Below are positions 6,958 to 10,388 of a stretch of DNA of 10,388 nucleotides, in pieces. Source of the DNA: an uncultured Altererythrobacter sp. (lineage in GTDB: Bacteria; Pseudomonadota; Alphaproteobacteria; Sphingomonadales; Sphingomonadaceae); contig CAMPGP010000054.1 in NCBI GenBank assembly GCA_946885545.1, positions 1-10,388 on the forward strand, written 5' to 3'. A program made the translations under genes and the position numbers. The notes beneath the pieces are model-generated. The model searched no databases, was not told the origin of the DNA, and saw only the letters and a list, made by a program, of their open reading frames with translations. The number at the start of each line of letters is the position of its first letter. The first letter of the stretch is position 1.

Positions 6958-7935
6958 TCAAATGTCCCCGCCGGTCAATCGCTGACAGATCAGATCGAGC
7001 TGGTCGAGCGTGCGATAGCGGATCGTCACCGCGCCCGAGCGGGGATCCGCATCGGTCTTGATGCGAACTCCCAGACCGAGGAATTCCTCGAGGTGGCTCT
7101 GGACCGCAGCAATGTCCGCGTCCTTGGCCGGATCGCGCGAGCTGCGCGCCTGTCGCCGCGGCTCGGCGCTTGCCGGGCCCTGGACCAGCTTTTCTACCTG
7201 GCGCACGGTCAGCTTGCGCGCGACGGCGCGCCGCGCAATTTCCACCGCCTCCTCGTTTCCGATCAGCGCCCGCGCGTGGCCCATCGAGAGCGTGCCTTCC
7301 TCGACCATGCTGAGAACTTCCTCGGGCAGGTTGAGCAGTCGCTGGAGGTTCGCGACGTGGCTGCGCGACTTGTCGACCAGTTGCGCGATCTCGCTCTGCG
7401 TCAGGCCCTGGCGATCGGCGAGTGCCTGATAGGCCCGCCCCTCCTCGACCGGGTTCAGATCTTCGCGCTGGATATTCTCGATCAGTGCCAGCGCCATGAC
7501 CTCGGCTTCGTCGAGTTCGCGCACGAGGGCTGGAATCTCGTGGAGCCGCGCCTTCTGCGCCGCGCGCCAGCGGCGTTCCCCCGCGACGAGCTGGTAGCGC
7601 CCCCCGGCGAGCGGACGGACGATGACCGGCTGAATAACGCCGCGTTGCGCGATCGAGGCGGCGAGTTCGTCGAGCGCGGTCTCGTCGAACCGGCGGCGCG
7701 GCTGGCCGGGAAGCGGCTCGATCGCCGATGTCGCGATCGAGGCGAGCCCAGCGCGCGGAGAAGCATTCGGTTTTACGCCGTTTTCCTCGGCGCTATCGCC
7801 ATCTTGGCGGACCAGAGGTTCCTCGCGCTGGGTCTCGCCCATTAGCGCGCCAAGGCCCTTTCCGAGCTTCTTCTTGCGATCGGCCGGATTGCGGGTCGGC
7901 ACCGAAAAGCGGATCGGATCGGTCGGGTTGCTCAT
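6958..7935 (-). CDS. parB: Chromosome partitioning protein ParB
   Basis: ParB, 325 residues, binds parS centromere sites, spreads as a CTP-dependent clamp and stimulates the ParA ATPase to segregate replicated origins. The N-terminus carries KKKLGKGLGALMG (21-33), the conserved basic segment that contacts ParA. The ParB/Srx-like CTPase domain follows, with FDETALDELAASIAQRGVIQPVIVRPL, GERRWRAA (119-126) and ENIQREDLNPVEEGRAY (153-169). The helix-turn-helix for parS recognition is LTQSEIAQLVDKSRSHVANLQRLL (178-201). The C-terminal part after about 255 contains the dimerisation domain, ending LDLICQRLTGGDI. I chose the ATG at 7935: it overlaps the parA TGA in ATGA and is preceded by a good ribosome binding site inside parA. 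An open frame extends upstream but is antisense-like shadow within parA. ParB is the last gene of the mnmG-rsmG-parA-parB unit. Its binding sites lie in rsmG of the same unit. Confidence 0.98.
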   Translation of the reverse strand: MSNPTDPIRFSVPTRNPADRKKKLGKGLGALMGETQREEPLVRQDGDSAEENGVKPNASPRAGLASIATSAIEPLPGQPRRRFDETALDELAASIAQRGVIQPVIVRPLAGGRYQLVAGERRWRAAQKARLHEIPALVRELDEAEVMALALIENIQREDLNPVEEGRAYQALADRQGLTQSEIAQLVDKSRSHVANLQRLLNLPEEVLSMVEEGTLSMGHARALIGNEEAVEIARRAVARKLTVRQVEKLVQGPASAEPRRQARSSRDPAKDADIAAVQSHLEEFLGLGVRIKTDADPRSGAVTIRYRTLDQLDLICQRLTGGDI

Positions 7936-8708
7936 GCGGCTTTCCTCTTCTCGGGCAGGCGGCCGATCAATTCGCGCGCGAGCGCGATGTAGGCGCGGCT
8001 GCCCGCGCACGCGTGGTCGTAGACGAGCGCCGGCAGGCCGTGGCTCGGCGCTTCGGACAGGCGCACGTTGCGCGGGATCACGGCCTCGAACACCAGCTTG
8101 CCGAGGCAGTCGCGCACGTCGTCGGCGACCTGGTCGGTCAGCCGGTTGCGGCGATCGAACATGGTCAGCACCACGCCGATGATGCCGAGATCGGGATTGA
8201 ACCGCTGCTGCACCCGCTCGACCGTCTGCAGCAACTGGCTGAGCCCCTCGAGCGCGAAGAACTCGCACTGGAGCGGCACCAGCAGCGTGTCGGCCGCGCC
8301 GAGCGCATTGAGCGTCAGCAGGCCGAGCGAGGGCGGGCAGTCGATGAAGCAGATCTCATGCCCGCGATGATCGGCGAGCGCGCTGCGCAACCGCCCGGTG
8401 CGATCCTCCACCGAAACCAGCTCGACTTCGGCACCACTCAGGTCGACTGTCGCGGGCACGATATCGAGACCGGGAATGTTGGTCGGATGGATGCAGTCGG
8501 CGAGCGGAACCTGATCCACGACGATATCGTAGCTCGAACTCTCGCGGTCGGCGCTCGCCACCCCCATCCCGGTCGAGGCGTTCCCCTGCGGGTCGAGGTC
8601 GATTAGCAGCGTCTTCCAGCCGGTCGCGGCCATCGCGGTGGCGATGTTGATCGCGGTGGTGGTCTTGCCCACCCCACCCTTCTGATTCGCGATGGCGATG
8701 ACGATCAT
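7932..8708 (-). CDS. parA: Chromosome partitioning ATPase ParA (Soj type)
   Basis: This 258-residue Walker-type ATPase binds nucleoid DNA when ATP-bound. ParB-parS complexes move along its gradient during chromosome segregation. The deviant Walker A box KGGVGKTT occupies residues 10-17, with the signature Lys10. Walker A' LLIDLDPQGNAS is at 34-45 with Asp39. Walker B is EICFIDCPPSLGLL from residue 118, and LVPLQCEFFALEGLSQLL and IPRNVRLSEAPSHGLPALVYD are further ParA/Soj hallmarks. The length and the lack of an N-terminal DNA-binding extension mark it as the chromosomal (type Ib-like) form and not the plasmid P1 type. The ATG at 8708 overlaps the rsmG stop (ATGA) and leaves only a weak ribosome binding site, so translation probably depends on ribosomes finishing rsmG. 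It is followed by parB with the same overlap. Confidence 0.98.
   Translation of the reverse strand: MIVIAIANQKGGVGKTTTAINIATAMAATGWKTLLIDLDPQGNASTGMGVASADRESSSYDIVVDQVPLADCIHPTNIPGLDIVPATVDLSGAEVELVSVEDRTGRLRSALADHRGHEICFIDCPPSLGLLTLNALGAADTLLVPLQCEFFALEGLSQLLQTVERVQQRFNPDLGIIGVVLTMFDRRNRLTDQVADDVRDCLGKLVFEAVIPRNVRLSEAPSHGLPALVYDHACAGSRAYIALARELIGRLPEKRKAA
7941..7949 (-). promoter_or_regulatory. Ribosome binding site of parB inside the end of parA
   Basis: On the minus strand AAGAGGAAA precedes the parB ATG (7935), with GAGGA seven bases away. The same bases encode the EKRK stretch in the last residues of ParA. It decides the parB start against the long upstream open frame and fits translational coupling through the ATGA overlap. 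Confidence 0.75.
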
Positions 8709-9331
8709 GATCCCGCTTTCCCGGCCAGATGGCCGACGATGATGCCCGCATCGGCATCGGTTTGCGACTGTTCCACGTGAAACAGCGCGCCTTGGCGCTT
8801 GGGCAGCTCTTGCAATTCCTGCGCCGCCGAACGCCCCTTGGGCAACAGCCATAGGGTGTCGGCTGTGGAAAATCGTGCGGATAGCGAGAGGATTCGGTCG
8901 AGCGGAGCGAAGGCGCGGGCCGAAATGACCCCCGCCGGGACGCTTTTCACAAGTTCGAGCCGCGAACCTCCTACGCGACAACGGTCGAGCCCCATCTCGC
9001 TCGCCATATGCGCCAGCCAGTCGATTCGCTTCCTCCGCGATTCTACCAACACGACTGGCCATTCGGGACGCATGGCGGCGACGATCAGGCCTGGCATCCC
9101 CGCGCCACTGCCGAGATCGAGCCACAGCGGCGTTTCACGTGGAACATGGTCGAGCAACTGAGCCGAATCGGCAATATGGCGCTGCCACACCGAATCGAGC
9201 GTCGGCCGCGCGACGAGGTTCTGGCGCTCGTTCTCTTCCCGCAACGCGGCGACGAAACGCTCGAGCCGCGCCATTGCGGCATCGTCGCAGCGCGCCGAGA
9301 CGAAAGCCCGCGCTTCGTCCTCGCCCCCCAT
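8705..9331 (-). CDS. rsmG: 16S rRNA (guanine(527)-N7)-methyltransferase RsmG
   Basis: RsmG (formerly GidB), 208 residues, uses S-adenosylmethionine to methylate N7 of G527 in 16S rRNA; its loss gives low-level streptomycin resistance in several bacteria. The N-terminal helical part holds ENERQNLVARPTLDSVWQRHIADSAQLL (33-60). SAM motif I is LDLGSGAGMPGLIVA (71-85), then VVLVESRRKRIDWL and ISARAFAPLDRIL, and near the end WLLPKGRSAAQEL. The start is the ATG at 9331, which shares its A with the mnmG TGA (TGATG), with AGG seven bases upstream. Length agrees with the family (about 207). The gene carries two parS sites (8769-8784 and 9131-9146), one of which encodes the FHVEQ stretch of its C-terminal part, so its sequence is under double constraint. 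It is directly followed by parA with ATGA overlap. Confidence 0.97.
   Translation of the reverse strand: MGGEDEARAFVSARCDDAAMARLERFVAALREENERQNLVARPTLDSVWQRHIADSAQLLDHVPRETPLWLDLGSGAGMPGLIVAAMRPEWPVVLVESRRKRIDWLAHMASEMGLDRCRVGGSRLELVKSVPAGVISARAFAPLDRILSLSARFSTADTLWLLPKGRSAAQELQELPKRQGALFHVEQSQTDADAGIIVGHLAGKAGS
8769..8784. promoter_or_regulatory. parS: parS site 1 (ParB binding site) within rsmG
   Basis: The 16-mer TGTTCCACGTGAAACA differs from the widespread bacterial consensus TGTTTCACGTGAAACA at one base. With the flanking C8768 and G8785 it is an 18-bp palindrome with a single imperfect pair. It lies about 60 bp upstream of the parA start, inside the rsmG reading frame, where it encodes LFHVEQ. 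The cognate ParB is encoded in the same operon. Binding is inferred from sequence and context. Confidence 0.93.
9131..9146. promoter_or_regulatory. parS: parS site 2 (ParB binding site) within rsmG
   Basis: CGTTTCACGTGGAACA; its reverse complement TGTTCCACGTGAAACG agrees with site 1 at 15 of 16 bases, so the two sites are inverted copies 362 bp apart centre to centre. It differs from the general consensus at two positions. It lies in the 5' third of rsmG in another reading frame than site 1 (here it encodes part of DHVPRET). That makes a shared protein motif an unlikely explanation for the likeness. Probably a functional, perhaps slightly weaker, ParB site. Confidence 0.88.
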
Positions 9332-10388
9332 CACGCGGCCTGCCGTGCATGACGGCGGGCATGGACCAGCAGCGCCGAGAGCGCGGCCGGAGTGATCCCG
9401 GGTACGCGACCCGCCGCCGCAAGCGTTCCCGGACGCGCCGCCGCGAGCCGCTCGACCATCTCGTTCGAGAGCCCCGGCACCGCGCCATAGGGAAAGTCCG
9501 CGCCGAGCATCACCGCCTCGCTCGCGCGCAGATCGCGCAACTCGGCATCCTGCCGCTCGAGATAGGGCGCGTAGACCGCGTCCTCGGCCATTTCGGTGGC
9601 GATATCCTCGGCCGGGTCGAATCCCGGCTCGAGCCACGGCGCCAGCGCGGCGAGATCGACCCCGTTGTAGCGCAGCCACCCGTCGATCCGCTCCCGCCCC
9701 GCGTCGCGCCGAATCGGCAATCCCGCTGCTTCGAGCTCGACCGCCGGGATGTCACGCGAAAGCTGCCCCGCCCATTCGCCGCGCCGCGTCTCGCGACCGT
9801 CGAACCAGCGGCGGCGCTCCTCGTTCACGCACCCGGCCTCCACGGCAAGCGGTGTCAGCCGGGTCGAAGCGTTGTTCGCGCGCAGCCGCAGGCGGTATTC
9901 GGCCCGCGCGGTCAGCATCCGGTATGGCTCGCTCACCCCTTGCAACGTCAAGTCGTCGACCATCACCGCCATATAGGAATTTGCCCGGTCGAGCGGTGCG
10001 GGCGCGCGGCCGAGCACCGCCGCGGCGGCTTGCATTCCCGCCACCAGCCCTTGCGCGGCGGCTTCCTCGTATCCAGTCGTGCCGTTGATCTGCCCCGCGC
10101 AGTAAAGCCCGCGAATCGCGCGCAGTTCGAGCGACGGGGTCAGCGCGCGCGGATCGATATGATCGTATTCGACCGCATAGCCGGGCACGACCATCTCGAC
10201 GCTTTCCAGCCCCTCCATGCTGCGCAGCATCGCGTGCTGCACGTCGACCGGGAGCGAAGTGCTGATCCCGTTGGGATAGACGAGGTGTGTATCGAGCCCC
10301 TCGGGTTCGAGGAACACCTGGTGCCCCTCGCGATCGCCGAAGCGGTGGATCTTGTCCTCGATCGAGGGGCAATAGCGCGGCCCCTGCG
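9331..10388 (-). CDS. mnmG: tRNA uridine-5-carboxymethylaminomethyl(34) synthesis enzyme MnmG (GidA), C-terminal part
   Basis: The frame is open from the window's right edge to the TGA at 9331-9333, giving 351 residues of a protein that is normally about 620 long; the N-terminal FAD-binding part lies outside. MnmG with MnmE modifies U34 of tRNAs reading two-codon boxes, using FAD, NADH and a methylene-tetrahydrofolate donor. The visible part begins [18 protein letters not shown]. It continues with [33 protein letters not shown], the FAD-contacting [25 protein letters not shown], and [17 protein letters not shown]. The C-terminal helical domain used for MnmE and tRNA binding includes [15 protein letters not shown] and [12 protein letters not shown], ending [11 protein letters not shown]. 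The internal GTG near 10317 is not the start: the family sequence continues upstream without a break. First visible gene of the mnmG-rsmG-parA-parB unit; mnmE is often found just upstream in this class but is not in the window. Confidence 0.97.
   Translation of the reverse strand, partial: QGPRYCPSIEDKIHRFGDREGHQVFLEPEGLDTHLVYPNGISTSLPVDVQHAMLRSMEGLESVEMVVPGYAVEYDHIDPRALTPSLELRAIRGLYCAGQINGTTGYEEAAAQGLVAGMQAAAAVLGRAPAPLDRANSYMAVMVDDLTLQGVSEPYRMLTARAEYRLRLRANNASTRLTPLAVEAGCVNEERRRWFDGRETRRGEWAGQLSRDIPAVELEAAGLPIRRDAGRERIDGWLRYNGVDLAALAPWLEPGFDPAEDIATEMAEDAVYAPYLERQDAELRDLRASEAVMLGADFPYGAVPGLSNEMVERLAAARPGTLAAAGRVPGITPAALSALLVHARRHARQAA

Noticed and set aside
6679..7845. Long plus-strand open frame of 388 codons running over the terminator and opposite parB
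   Set aside because: It is antisense to parB, Arg-rich as expected for a GC-rich shadow frame, crosses the terminator, and has no family-like sequence.
7728..8606. Plus-strand open frame of 292 codons opposite parA and parB
   Set aside because: A shadow frame in GC-rich DNA; the minus strand shows unmistakable ParA and ParB.
8864..8872. TGTGGAAAA, one base away from a DnaA box, inside rsmG
   Set aside because: A single degenerate box within a coding region, without further boxes or an AT-rich stretch nearby, does not support a replication origin here.

Overview
This window looks like a GC-rich chromosomal segment from an alphaproteobacterium, most likely of the Sphingomonadales (Erythrobacter or Sphingomonas type). 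That placement rests on the conserved mnmG-rsmG-parA-parB order, the LGKGLGALMG start of ParB, the parS sequences, and a glycine-zipper secreted protein of a style familiar from sphingomonads. It is inferred from memory of these families, not from a search. I see no mobile elements, CRISPR arrays, tRNA or rRNA genes. Coding density is very high; the longest gene-free stretch is 130 bases.

Left part (1-3804). The 3' end of an unrecognised plus-strand gene converges with a minus-strand threonylcarbamoyl-AMP synthase of the two-domain Sua5 type (tRNA t6A synthesis). Divergent from it is a two-gene plus-strand unit. It holds a large acyl-CoA dehydrogenase of the DmdC-like class with a C-terminal extension, overlapped by a small AAA+ ATPase of the DUF815 type.

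Middle (3806-6938). A membrane-anchored or secreted glucose/sorbosone dehydrogenase-like beta-propeller protein lies on the minus strand, its end one base from the end of the ATPase gene. Divergent from it is a free methionine-(R)-sulfoxide reductase (GAF domain, all three family cysteines). A perfect 15-bp palindrome lies between these two divergent genes. Next comes a secreted Pro/Tyr-rich glycine-zipper protein that ends in a clear rho-independent terminator.

Right part (6958-10388, minus strand). This is the chromosome maintenance and RNA modification cluster, transcribed mnmG (partial) > rsmG > parA > parB. Every junction overlaps by one or four bases, so the genes are probably translated in a coupled manner. 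Two parS-type ParB binding sites lie inside rsmG, in opposite orientation and 362 bp apart centre to centre. Together parA, parB and parS make a complete chromosome partition module, so this part probably lies near the replication origin.

Most of the window is ordinary housekeeping DNA. The best observations are the paired inverted parS sites embedded in rsmG, the acyl-CoA dehydrogenase/AAA+ ATPase coupling, and the palindrome upstream of msrC. I did not find convincing evidence of an undescribed system.
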